From an uncultured Actinoplanes sp. (GTDB lineage: Bacteria; Actinomycetota; Actinomycetes; Mycobacteriales; Micromonosporaceae): DNA of 14,756 nucleotides. Position 1 is the stretch's first letter. Each line of letters opens with the position of its first letter. The notes beneath the pieces are model-generated. The model saw nothing but the letters and a program-made list of their open reading frames with translations. It had not been told where the DNA came from and searched no databases. The stretch lies in assembly GCF_934643405.1 (NCBI RefSeq), contig NZ_CAKUCL010000177.1, positions 1 through 14,756 of the forward strand, given 5' to 3'. Positions 1 to 6,249 of the stretch are shown one piece after another. The position numbers were made by a program, and so were the translations under genes.

Positions 1-111
1 CAGCGATCGCCGCGCAGCGAAGCGAAGCCAGCAAACTCAGCGATCGCCGCGCAGCGAAGCGAAGCCAGCAAACTCAGCGATCGCCGCGCAGCGAAGCGAA
101 GCCAGCAAACT
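1..111. repeat. Tandem array of a 37-bp repeat, at least three exact copies
   Basis: Three identical 37-bp units lie head to tail at 1-37, 38-74 and 75-111, with no spacer and no mismatch. Each begins CAGCGATCGCC, carries the 8-bp palindrome GCGATCGC and an internal GCGAA doublet, and ends in AGCAAACT. The array touches the window edge, so more copies may lie to the left. A fourth unit starts at 112 (CAG) but diverges at once. Thirty-seven is not a multiple of three, so the reading frame would shift in each copy, which argues against coding. It sits 14 bp past the stop of ctaF, in the 3' flank of the oxidase genes. Function unknown. Confidence 0.95.
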
Positions 112-125
112 CAGAGCCAACTAAC

Positions 126-551
126 TCAATGCTCGGCGGTGTGCCTGGTGCCGCTGTAGTACTCGAAGATCATGGAGCTGGCCGAGAAGATCACCATCAG
201 CAGGCCCGCCGCGATCAGCCACCACATCCAGAACACCAGGCCCAGGCCGGCGATCGTGGCGGAGAGCGCCACGCCGAACGGCCAGTAGCTGCCCGGGCTG
301 AAGAAGCCGATCTCGCCGGCGCCCTCGGCGATCTCGCCGTCCTCGCGGTCCTCGGGGCGCGGGTCGATGCGCCGGGAGACGAACCAGAAGAAGCCGCCGC
401 ACATCGAGCAGAGCAGGCCGGACAGGATCAGCGCGACCGTGCCGATCCACTCCACGCCGCCGGACGCGCCGTTGGTCCAGAAGCCGTAGACGATGGCCGC
501 CCCGAAGAGGAACGCGGCGACGCCGACGAAGATTTTGTATTCGGTCTTCAC
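126..551 (-). CDS. ctaF: Cytochrome c oxidase subunit IV (actinobacterial type)
   Basis: A small integral membrane subunit (141 aa) of the aa3-type cytochrome c oxidase found in actinobacteria, where it packs against the catalytic subunits in the cytoplasmic membrane. The sequence shows an N-terminal hydrophobic segment (about residues 7-24), a second (about 37-58), a charged loop with RPEDREDGEIAEGAGEIGFF and SPGSYWPFG, which I recognise as the family hallmark, and two C-terminal hydrophobic segments (about 90-125). The start is GTG at 551. An AGGGA ribosome site (558-562) overlaps the stop codon of ctaC, so the two genes, separated by only 9 nt, are cotranscribed and probably translationally coupled. 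Length is normal for the family. No ctaD lies between ctaC and ctaF, although some actinomycetes place it there. The product is clear; its exact structural role is known only from homologues. Confidence 0.93.
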   Translation of the reverse strand: MKTEYKIFVGVAAFLFGAAIVYGFWTNGASGGVEWIGTVALILSGLLCSMCGGFFWFVSRRIDPRPEDREDGEIAEGAGEIGFFSPGSYWPFGVALSATIAGLGLVFWMWWLIAAGLLMVIFSASSMIFEYYSGTRHTAEH

Positions 552-560
552 GTCGGATCC

Positions 561-1523
561 CTACTTCCCGGCGCTGACGGCGGCCGGAGCCGGCGCCCCC
601 TGGACGGCGTCGTGCTGGTTCCAGCTGCTTTCCTGGCGCCGGGTGTTCAGCGGCTTGGTGGTCGTCGCGTACACCTGGTCACCGGTGAAGCCGATCGCGG
701 CCATCGCCTCCTGCGTGGTGGCGCCGCCGATCTTGGCCTGGAGGTACTGGTCGAACTTCTGCTGCGAGACCGCGACCAGCTCGAACTGCATGAACGCGTG
801 GTACGTGCCGCAGAGCTCGGCGCACCGGCCGACGTAGCGGCCTTCCCGGTCGAGGGTCACCTCGAACTTGTTGCGCACGTTGCCCGGGAAGACGTCGCGC
901 TTGAACAGCAGCTCCGGAACCCAGAACGAGTGGATGACGTCCTTGCTGGTCTCCTCGAACCGGATCTTCTCACCGACCGGCAGGACCAGCAGCGGGATGA
1001 CGTCGGCCGAGCCGGTCGTGGAGGCGACCGTCTTGGCCTGCTCCCCGACGCCGTCGCGGTAGTTGAACTGCCACTGCCACTTGAACGCCACGACCTCGAC
1101 CACCTGGTCCGGGTTCTTCGACAGCTTGTCCACGTCGGTCTGCACGATCGCCGTGTAGTAGAAGAGGACCGCGACCACGAGCACCGGGGTGACCGTGTAC
1201 AGCACCTCCATCGGCATGTTGAACCGCGTCTGGACCGGCAGCTCGTCGCCCCGCTTGCGGTAACGGATGACGCACCAGAAGATCAGGCCCCACACGAAGA
1301 TGCCGACCACGAGCGCGGCGATGACCGCGGCGATCCAGAGGTCGTACATCCTGTGGGCCTGGAGGCTGATGCCGCGGCTCGGCCAACCGAAGTTGCCGAA
1401 CGCCTTGCCGAAGCCCTCGATCGAACACCCCGAGAGCAGCATCAGCAGCGTCACACCGCCGAGACCCAGCCCGGCGATGCGGACTGCGACCCGCGGCCGC
1501 GTGGCCGAACTCTTTGCGCCCAC
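561..1523 (-). CDS. ctaC: Cytochrome c oxidase subunit II, lipoprotein
   Basis: Subunit II of the aa3 oxidase, which receives electrons from cytochrome c (in actinobacteria from the bc1 complex) through a binuclear CuA centre outside the membrane. With the start at GTG 1523 the protein is 320 aa. It has a lipoprotein signal with lipobox LSGC (Cys33), two membrane helices (about 60-86 and 107-127), then the cupredoxin domain. The CuA ligands are all visible: His198 in VIHSFW, and Cys234, Glu236, Cys238, His242 and Met245 in CAELCGTYHAFM. The start was chosen because AAGGAGG (1533-1539) lies 9 nt before GTG 1523; the open frame reaches 1577, but that would bury the ribosome site inside the gene. 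First gene of the ctaC-ctaF pair and divergent from the cysteine desulfurase. Confidence 0.95.
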   Translation of the reverse strand: MGAKSSATRPRVAVRIAGLGLGGVTLLMLLSGCSIEGFGKAFGNFGWPSRGISLQAHRMYDLWIAAVIAALVVGIFVWGLIFWCVIRYRKRGDELPVQTRFNMPMEVLYTVTPVLVVAVLFYYTAIVQTDVDKLSKNPDQVVEVVAFKWQWQFNYRDGVGEQAKTVASTTGSADVIPLLVLPVGEKIRFEETSKDVIHSFWVPELLFKRDVFPGNVRNKFEVTLDREGRYVGRCAELCGTYHAFMQFELVAVSQQKFDQYLQAKIGGATTQEAMAAIGFTGDQVYATTTKPLNTRRQESSWNQHDAVQGAPAPAAVSAGK

Positions 1524-1532
1524 CTGCTTTTG

Positions 1533-1539
1533 CCTCCTT
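1533..1539 (-). promoter_or_regulatory. Ribosome binding site fixing the ctaC start
   Basis: The minus strand reads AAGGAGG, a near-perfect Shine-Dalgarno sequence, 9 nt upstream of GTG at 1523. It decides between this start and an upstream in-frame start at 1577. Confidence 0.85.
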
Positions 1540-1595
1540 AGCAGCGCCGCCCGCCCGAACCGGACACCGAGCGGCAAGGCGTCACCGACGGTCGC

Positions 1596-1601
1596 ACATT
1601 A
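1596..1601 (-). promoter_or_regulatory. Candidate -10 element for ctaC-ctaF
   Basis: The minus strand reads TAATGT, which fits the actinobacterial TANNNT -10 pattern, about 57 nt upstream of the ctaC ribosome site. I see no good -35 at 16-19 nt, so this is a weak call. A short inverted repeat, CCCGG-GAA-CCGGG at 1620-1632, lies just upstream in the 168-bp divergent gap. Confidence 0.35.
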
Positions 1602-1678
1602 CTCGACCAGGCCGTCCCACCCGGGAACCGGGGGTCGGATCTTCGCCCGCGGCCGGATACCCCTCGTCCATCGGACGA

Positions 1679-1691
1679 TACCGTTCCGGGG
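1679..1691 (+). promoter_or_regulatory. Candidate leaderless promoter of the cysteine desulfurase gene
   Basis: TACCGT (1679-1684) fits the TANNNT -10 pattern and is followed by 7 nt and then the GTG at 1692. There is no convincing Shine-Dalgarno sequence. The spacing would put the transcription start on the first base of the start codon, as in leaderless actinobacterial mRNAs. The -35 is weak. Confidence 0.45.
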
Positions 1692-2837
1692 GTGAAACAC
1701 ACGGGCGTTCCCGCCGGTGCGGCGGCATACCTCGACGCGGCCACGGCGGCGCCGCTGCATCCGGTGGCGCGTGAGGCGCTGCTGGCCGCGCTCGCCGACG
1801 GCTGGGCGGACCCGGCGCGGCTGTATGCCGCGGGCCGGCGCGCACAACAGCTGAGGGACGCGGCTCAGGCGGTCTTCGCCGAGGCGCTGGGGGTGCGCCA
1901 GGACGAGGTCTCCCTCTTCCCTTCCGGTACGGCCGCCGCCCAGGCCGCCGTGCTGGGTGGACTCGCCGGGCGGGTCCGCCGGGGCGACACCCTGGTGCAC
2001 TCCGCGATCGAGCACTCGGCCGTGCTGCACGCGGCCGCGCGCGGCAAGGCGGCCGAGGTCCCGGTCGACCGGCTGGGCCGTCTCGACCTGGCGGCCTGGG
2101 ACCGGGCCGTCTCGGCGCCGGGCGTCGCGCTGGCCGCGTTGATCAGCGCGAGTCACGAGGTGGGGACCGTGCAGCCGGTGGCCGCGGCCGCCGAGTACTG
2201 CGCCGAGGCAGGCGTGCCCTTGTTCGTGGACGCGGCCCAGTCGATCGGGCATGTGGCGGTGCCGCCGGGCTGGTCGCTGCTTAGCGCGAGTGCCCACAAG
2301 TGGGGTGGCCCACCCGGTGTGGGCTTGCTCTCCGTACGCAAGGGTGTGCGCTGGATCTCACCGGTCCCCCAGGATGATGTTTATCGCCCCGGCGCTCCCG
2401 GTGCTCTTGATCTTCCGGCCGTGGTGGCCGCCGCGGCGAGTCTGCGCGCGGTGCTCGACGAGGCGCAGGCCGAGGCCGTGCGGTTGTCGGCGCTGGTGAC
2501 GCGGATCCGGGAGCGGGTGGCGGCGACGGTGCCGGACGTCGAGGTGGTGGGCGATCCGGACGACCGGCTGCCGCACCTGGTCACCTTCTCCTGCCTCTAT
2601 GTGGACGGCGAGGCGCTGCTGCACGCGCTGGACCGGGCGGGCTTCGCGGTGTCTTCCGGTTCCTCCTGTACGGCGTCGACCCTGCGGCCGAGCCATGTGC
2701 TCGAGGCGATGGGCGTCCTCAGCCACGGCAACGTCCGGGTGTCGCTGCACCGCGGCACGACCGAGGAGGATGTGGACCGCTTCCTGGCGGTGCTCCCCGG
2801 CATCGTGGCGGACATCCGGGAAGAGGTGGGGATGTGA
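1692..2837 (+). CDS. Cysteine desulfurase (NifS/IscS-like, PLP-dependent)
   Basis: Predicted to take sulfur from L-cysteine, leaving alanine, and carry it as a persulfide to an acceptor in the cytoplasm. The 381-aa protein has the class V aminotransferase fold markers: YLDAAT near the N-terminus (residues 13-18), a phosphate-binding SGT (78-80), EHS at 108-110, DAAQS (180-184), the PLP lysine in SAHKWGGP (Lys203) and the persulfide cysteine in SSGSSCTAST (Cys326). Two features are unusual: the NNEIG motif of NifS/IscS appears as SHEVG (154-158), and the usual glycine-rich segment with RxGT is shortened to YRPGAPGALDL. Its stop overlaps the next start by 4 bp, so the TusA-like protein is the likely acceptor. 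The start is GTG 1692, probably leaderless. The family call is secure; the in vivo acceptor (Fe-S, tRNA thiolation or cofactor) is not shown. Confidence 0.88.
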   Translation: MKHTGVPAGAAAYLDAATAAPLHPVAREALLAALADGWADPARLYAAGRRAQQLRDAAQAVFAEALGVRQDEVSLFPSGTAAAQAAVLGGLAGRVRRGDTLVHSAIEHSAVLHAAARGKAAEVPVDRLGRLDLAAWDRAVSAPGVALAALISASHEVGTVQPVAAAAEYCAEAGVPLFVDAAQSIGHVAVPPGWSLLSASAHKWGGPPGVGLLSVRKGVRWISPVPQDDVYRPGAPGALDLPAVVAAAASLRAVLDEAQAEAVRLSALVTRIRERVAATVPDVEVVGDPDDRLPHLVTFSCLYVDGEALLHALDRAGFAVSSGSSCTASTLRPSHVLEAMGVLSHGNVRVSLHRGTTEEDVDRFLAVLPGIVADIREEVGM

Positions 2838-3043
2838 CGCTCGACTGCCTGGGGCAGAAGTGCCCGCTGCCGGTGATCCGGCTCGCCCAGAACATCGGCA
2901 AGGTCGGGGTCGGCGAGGTCGTCCGGGTCCTCGCCGACGACCCGGCGGCGCGCAACGACATCCCGGCGTGGTGCCGGATGAAGGGCCACGAGTACCTGGG
3001 CTCCCCCGAGCCGGCCACCTTCGACGTGCGGCGGGTCAGCTGA
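2834..3043 (+). CDS. TusA-family sulfurtransferase (sulfur carrier)
   Basis: A 69-aa protein whose whole length matches the TusA/SirA fold. The N-terminal motif LDCLGQKCPLPVI contains the CPxP signature, with Cys10 as the expected persulfide-carrying residue; a second cysteine lies in IPAWCRMKGH. TusA proteins accept sulfur from a cysteine desulfurase and pass it on, for example to tRNA modification or molybdenum cofactor synthesis. The start is GTG at 2834, inside the stop of the desulfurase (4-bp overlap), with the purine-rich GAAGAGGTGGGG just upstream. The pair therefore looks like a donor-acceptor unit made from one mRNA. The 3' end overlaps the convergent P-loop gene by 8 bp (3036-3043). 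The partner in this organism is inferred from adjacency only. Confidence 0.87.
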   Translation: MTLDCLGQKCPLPVIRLAQNIGKVGVGEVVRVLADDPAARNDIPAWCRMKGHEYLGSPEPATFDVRRVS

Positions 3044-3536
3044 GGTAATCGACCACGGGCCCGACCGGGTCCTTGGCCAGGAACGTGTCCACCACCAGGC
3101 GGGGGCCCAGGTACGGCTCGTACTCCGCCTGCCGTTCCAGTACGCGGACCCAGTCCGGGACGCCGTCGTGGTCGCGCGCGGCGTACCGGGCCTCGACCCG
3201 CCGCCGGTGTTCGGCGTCGTCCCCGCAGACCACCTCGACCACCCGCAGCGGCACGTCGAGGCGGCCGGCCAGGTCGACCCAGAGCTGACGGGCCGACCGC
3301 ACCGGATTGACCGCGTCGATGATCACGTGGTGGCCGATCTGGAGTTGCACCTCGGCCAGGGCCGCCACCACGCCGTACGCCGCGAAACCGGGACGTGTCT
3401 CGGTCACCTCGTAGCGCTGGAGCGTGAAGTCGACCGTGTCGACGGCGAGAACCGCCGCGGGCAGCCGGGCGGCCACCCGCGCGGCGAGCGTGCTCTTGCC
3501 GACACCCGGCAGACCGGCGAAGACGGCGAGGACCAT
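3036..3536 (-). CDS. Small P-loop ATPase/kinase-like protein of unknown substrate
   Basis: A 166-aa P-loop NTPase with a clear Walker A, GLPGVGKST (residues 8-16), right at the N-terminus, and a hydrophobic strand ending in an aspartate, HHVIIDAVNP (about 89-98), which could be Walker B or the acceptor strand. A basic segment DDAEHRRRVEARYAARDHDG (about 125-145) resembles the lid of small-molecule kinases. The layout fits the AAA_33 / gluconate-kinase-like group, which phosphorylates small metabolites or nucleosides. It starts at ATG 3536, 4 nt after the adoK stop and without a good ribosome site, so it is probably expressed by coupling to adoK. I cannot name a substrate; the linkage to adoK hints at nucleosides, but that is inference. 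Its end overlaps the tusA-like gene tail to tail. Confidence 0.75.
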   Translation of the reverse strand: MVLAVFAGLPGVGKSTLAARVAARLPAAVLAVDTVDFTLQRYEVTETRPGFAAYGVVAALAEVQLQIGHHVIIDAVNPVRSARQLWVDLAGRLDVPLRVVEVVCGDDAEHRRRVEARYAARDHDGVPDWVRVLERQAEYEPYLGPRLVVDTFLAKDPVGPVVDYLS

Positions 3537-3540
3537 GGGG

Positions 3541-4521
3541 TCAGAGGGCGGGCAGGAACGGCTTGATCTCGGCCGCGGCCTCGTCGCCGTACGAGTCGGC
3601 GAAGCGCTTCGCGAAGTCCTCGGGCCGCACGTCGTACTCCTGCGGGCCGACCGTCTCCAGGACCAGCGCCGCGACCAGCGAGCCCACCTGCGCGGCCCGC
3701 TCGAGGCCGAGGCCCCACGACACGGCGGCGAAGAAGCCGGCCCGGAAGCCGTCGCCCACCCCGGTCGGGTCGGCCGGCATGACGTCCGCGACGACCGGCA
3801 CGTGGATGCGCTCGATGCCGTGTCCGGTGATCTCCACGCCGTCCTTGCCCAGCGTGGTGACCCGGATCTTGACCTGCTCGAGGACCTGCTCGCTGGTCAG
3901 GCCGGCCTTGGTCTCCAGCAGCGACCGCTCGTACTCGTTGGTCAGCAGGTAATCCGCGCCGCTGATCAGGGTCAGCACGTCGCTGCCGTCCATGCGGGCG
4001 AGCTGCTGCGACGGGTCGGCGGCGAAGCTGAAGCCGCGGGCCCGGCACTCCTGCGAGTGGCGGATCATGGCCGCCGGGTCGTTCGCGCTGACCAGCACCA
4101 GGTCGAGGCCGCCCGCGCGCTCCCCGACCGGCGCCAGCTCGATGTTGCGGGCCTCGGACATCGCGCCCGCGTAGAACGAGGCGATCTGGTTCAGGTCGTC
4201 GTCGGTGGTGCAGACGAAGCGCGCGGTGTGGGCGACGTCGCTGACGTGCACCGAGTCGCAGTCGACGCCGTGCCGCTCGAGCCACGAGCGGTAGTCGGCG
4301 AAGTCCGCGCCGACCGCACCGACCAGGATCGGACGCAGGCCCAGCTTGCCCATGCCGTACGCGATGTTGGGCGCCACGCCGCCGCGCCGGACCACCAGGT
4401 CGTCGACGAGGAACGACAGCGACACCTTGTGCAGCTGGTCGGCGATGAGCTGGTCGGCGAACCGGCCGGGGAAATGCATCAGGTGGTCGGTGGCGATCGA
4501 GCCGGTGACGGCGATCTTCAT
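3541..4521 (-). CDS. adoK: Adenosine kinase, PfkB/ribokinase family
   Basis: Phosphorylates adenosine to AMP with ATP (purine salvage, cytoplasm). The 326-aa protein follows the PfkB pattern: an N-terminal strand IAVTGSIATDHLMHFPGRF, a substrate-binding GGVAPN (47-52), and the C-terminal signature DPTGVGDGFRAGF (251-263) with Asp257 as catalytic base. From memory it strongly resembles Mycobacterium tuberculosis AdoK (Rv2202c), sharing long stretches such as HKVSLSFLVDDLV and FAADPSQQLAR, and that gene also sits between ctaC and a HesB-type gene. One visible change is GDGF in place of the usual GDAF. The start is ATG 4521, with GAGGG 5 nt upstream; the open frame extends to 4557, but those codons do not fit the family. 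First gene of a two-gene unit with the P-loop ATPase. Another PfkB sugar kinase is possible but less likely. Confidence 0.82.
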   Translation of the reverse strand: MKIAVTGSIATDHLMHFPGRFADQLIADQLHKVSLSFLVDDLVVRRGGVAPNIAYGMGKLGLRPILVGAVGADFADYRSWLERHGVDCDSVHVSDVAHTARFVCTTDDDLNQIASFYAGAMSEARNIELAPVGERAGGLDLVLVSANDPAAMIRHSQECRARGFSFAADPSQQLARMDGSDVLTLISGADYLLTNEYERSLLETKAGLTSEQVLEQVKIRVTTLGKDGVEITGHGIERIHVPVVADVMPADPTGVGDGFRAGFFAAVSWGLGLERAAQVGSLVAALVLETVGPQEYDVRPEDFAKRFADSYGDEAAAEIKPFLPAL

Positions 4522-4578
4522 GTCGGCCCTCAAGGTCGGGGAACAAAGGCGGAGCACTGCGGGCGGAAGCCTACCGGC

Positions 4579-4607
4579 ACGTTACCGACAACAGGCCGCC
4601 CCGTGAA
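4579..4607 (-). promoter_or_regulatory. Candidate adoK promoter
   Basis: On the minus strand TTCACG (4602-4607) and TAACGT (4579-4584) are separated by 17 nt, giving a plausible housekeeping promoter about 57 nt upstream of the adoK start. The -35 falls in the loop and inner stem of the erpA terminator hairpin, so the two elements share DNA. Confidence 0.45.
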
Positions 4608-4622
4608 CGGGACGGCCTGTTG
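4589..4622 (-). terminator. Terminator hairpin after erpA
   Basis: Ten perfectly paired bases (CAACAGGCCG at 4589-4598 with CGGCCTGTTG at 4613-4622), one C-A mismatch, four further inner pairs and a four-base loop (TGAA on the plus strand). It begins 15 nt after the erpA stop. There is no T-tract, which is common for actinobacterial terminators. Confidence 0.85.
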
Positions 4623-4636
4623 ATCAAGCGGGTCGA

Positions 4637-4996
4637 TCAGTGGAACGAGTCGCCACAGGCGCAGGAGTTCTGCGCGTTCGGGTTGTCGATGGTGAAGCCC
4701 TGGGCGTCGATCCGGTCCGCGAAATCGATGGTGGCGCCGGTCAGGTACGGGGCGCTCATCCGGTCGACGACGACCTCGACCCCGCCGAAGTCGTTGACGA
4801 CGTCGCCGTCGAGCGACCGCTCGTCGAAGAAGAGCTGGTAGCGCAGGCCGGAGCAGCCACCCGGCTGAACGGCGATACGCAGGCGCAGGTCATCGCGCCC
4901 TTCCTGCTCGATCAGCGACTTGACCTTCACCGCGGCGACGTCGGTCAGAATGACGCCGGACGCCGTGCTCGACTCGGTGTTCGCTTCAGTGGTCAC
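4637..4996 (-). CDS. erpA: Iron-sulfur cluster insertion protein, A-type carrier
   Basis: An A-type Fe-S carrier (HesB/IscA family) that receives clusters from the assembly machinery and delivers them to apo-enzymes. The 119-aa protein has a short polar N-terminal tail, then the conserved core with the three cluster-binding cysteines: Cys48 in QPGGCSG and Cys112 and Cys114 in NSCACGDSF near the C-terminus. The start is GTG at 4996, preceded by AGGGAG about 9 nt upstream. It stands alone between its own promoter (5042-5070) and a strong terminator (4589-4622). Neighbours that handle sulfur or need clusters are the desulfurase-TusA pair and NadA, a 4Fe-4S enzyme, so NadA is an attractive but unproven client. 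The family is certain; the ErpA name rather than a generic A-type name follows the usual actinobacterial annotation. Confidence 0.92.
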   Translation of the reverse strand: MTTEANTESSTASGVILTDVAAVKVKSLIEQEGRDDLRLRIAVQPGGCSGLRYQLFFDERSLDGDVVNDFGGVEVVVDRMSAPYLTGATIDFADRIDAQGFTIDNPNAQNSCACGDSFH

Positions 4997-5041
4997 TGCG
5001 TATCTCCCTGCCAGGTGCGCGGTCTTCTGCCGTACTGGCCA

Positions 5042-5070
5042 ACGCTAGCCCCATTTCCGATGATTCCCAA
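5042..5070 (-). promoter_or_regulatory. Candidate erpA promoter
   Basis: On the minus strand TTGGGA (5065-5070) and TAGCGT (5042-5047) are separated by exactly 17 nt, a good housekeeping sigma-factor layout, about 45 nt upstream of the erpA start in the 89-bp gap after the glycerate kinase gene. The glycerate kinase stop lies just upstream, so erpA need not depend on read-through. Confidence 0.55.
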
Positions 5071-5085
5071 TCCGGGTGGCTTACT

Positions 5086-6189
5086 TCACCGGCTCCACTG
5101 TCCGGCAATCCGGGCACCCAGCTCGCGCAGGCCCTCGGCGGGGCGGGCCATCGCCTCCTCGGTGGAGCCGAAATGCTCGGTGAGCGAGTAGGTCTCGGTC
5201 ACCCCGGCGCTGGCCGCCTCGCGGTAGCCGGTCTCGTTCCGGCCGCAGACCACCAGGCAGGGCAGTCCCCGGTCGCGGGCGCCGCCGGCGATCCCGGCCA
5301 CCACCTTGCCCCGCAACGACTGATGGTCGAACGACCCCTCCCCGGTGATCACCAGATCCGCGGCGTCCAGTTCCTGCTCCAGCCCGATCAGGCCGGTGAC
5401 CAGGCCGATGCCGGAGACGACCCGGCCGCCCAGGGCGATCAGCGCGGCGCCGATCCCGCCGGCCGCGCCGCCGCCCGGCTCCTGCCGCAGGCCGGTCACC
5501 CCGAAGGCCTTCTCGAGCACCCCGGCGAACACCTCCAGCGCGGCGTCCAGCCGGTAGACGTCCTCCTCGCCGGCGCCCTTCTGCGGGCCGTAGACCTTGC
5601 TGGCGCCGTACAGGCCGGTCAGCGGGCTGTCCACGTCCGTCGCGGCGACCAGCCGGACCTGGCGCAACCGGGGCGCCCCGGCCAGCGCGGCGGCGGTGTT
5701 CAGGTAGGCGCCGCCGTACGGCAGGGCGTACCCGGCCACGTCGACCGGGGCGGCGCCCAGCGCGGCCAGCATCCCGGCCCCCGCGTCGTTCGTCGCGGAC
5801 CCGCCGAGGCCGATCACCACCTCGGCCGCGCCCGCCTCCACCGCCGCGGTCAGCAGCAGGCCCAGCCCGTACGAGGTCGTGATGTTGGGGTCGCGCTCCT
5901 CGGGGGTGAGCAGGTGCAGCCCGCAGGCCTGGGCGCTCTCCACGTACGCCGTCGTGCCGGCCAGCAGGATCTCGCCGGTGACCGGGCGGCCCAGCGGGTC
6001 GACGGTCGGCACCGGGACACGCCGGCCGGTCAGCGCCTCGGCCAGCACCTCGACGAACCCGGGACCGCCGTCGGACAGTGGGCGTTTCACGATGTCGTCG
6101 GGCCGGGACCAGCCCTCGGCGACCGCGTCGGCGACCGAGGGGGCGGACAGGGTTCCGGCGAACTTGTCGGGGCAGATCAGTACACGCAC
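5086..6189 (-). CDS. Glycerate kinase (GarK/GlxK family)
   Basis: Predicted to phosphorylate D-glycerate with ATP, feeding phosphoglycerate to glycolysis (glyoxylate, glycerate or serine breakdown). The 367-aa protein starts with the family opening VLICPDKFAGTLSA, followed by LSDGGPGF, then GLGGSATNDAGAGML in the middle and VITGEGSFDHQSLRGK towards the C-terminus; all are hallmark segments of this kinase family. The start is GTG 6189, the only start codon directly before the conserved first strand. There is no clear ribosome site, so it may be leaderless. The same frame stays open upstream across the antisense of nadA, which I regard as a GC artefact. It is divergent from nadA across a 60-bp gap with palindromes. 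A glycerate kinase-like gene also follows the HesB gene in Mycobacterium (Rv2205c, from memory). The exact product isomer (2- or 3-phosphoglycerate) is not deducible. Confidence 0.88.
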   Translation of the reverse strand: MRVLICPDKFAGTLSAPSVADAVAEGWSRPDDIVKRPLSDGGPGFVEVLAEALTGRRVPVPTVDPLGRPVTGEILLAGTTAYVESAQACGLHLLTPEERDPNITTSYGLGLLLTAAVEAGAAEVVIGLGGSATNDAGAGMLAALGAAPVDVAGYALPYGGAYLNTAAALAGAPRLRQVRLVAATDVDSPLTGLYGASKVYGPQKGAGEEDVYRLDAALEVFAGVLEKAFGVTGLRQEPGGGAAGGIGAALIALGGRVVSGIGLVTGLIGLEQELDAADLVITGEGSFDHQSLRGKVVAGIAGGARDRGLPCLVVCGRNETGYREAASAGVTETYSLTEHFGSTEEAMARPAEGLRELGARIAGQWSR

Positions 6190-6199
6190 GTCTGCGAGT

Positions 6200-6247
6200 G
6201 TGGCAGGCCACTTCGCACGGAGACGATCTCCGTCCCGCGCTGTGCGA
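6200..6247. promoter_or_regulatory. Nested inverted repeats between glycerate kinase and nadA
   Basis: Inside the 60-bp divergent gap is a perfect 17-bp inverted repeat, ACGGAGA-CGA-TCTCCGT (6217-6233). Around it, TCGCAC (6213-6218) pairs with GTGCGA (6242-6247), and next to it lies GTGGC-AG-GCCAC (6200-6211). A dyad of this size between divergent genes suggests a regulator binding site. I do not recognise it as a known NAD-regulator operator. Confidence 0.5.
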
Positions 6248-6249
6248 CG

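Noticed and set aside
1..111. CRISPR array
   Set aside because: The 37-bp repeats are directly adjacent with no spacers, and no cas gene is present.
129..1541. Long plus-strand open frame opposite ctaC and ctaF
   Set aside because: Its translation is low-complexity and rich in Arg, Asp and His, as expected from the antisense of high-GC genes; the minus-strand genes have full family motifs.
4522..4557. Upstream start for adoK
   Set aside because: The family begins at the KIAVTGSIATDH strand; ATG 4521 has a GAGGG site in front and the upstream codons have no match.
5173..6249. Upstream extension of nadA
   Set aside because: The in-frame upstream sequence is antisense to glycerate kinase and has no NadA-like content.
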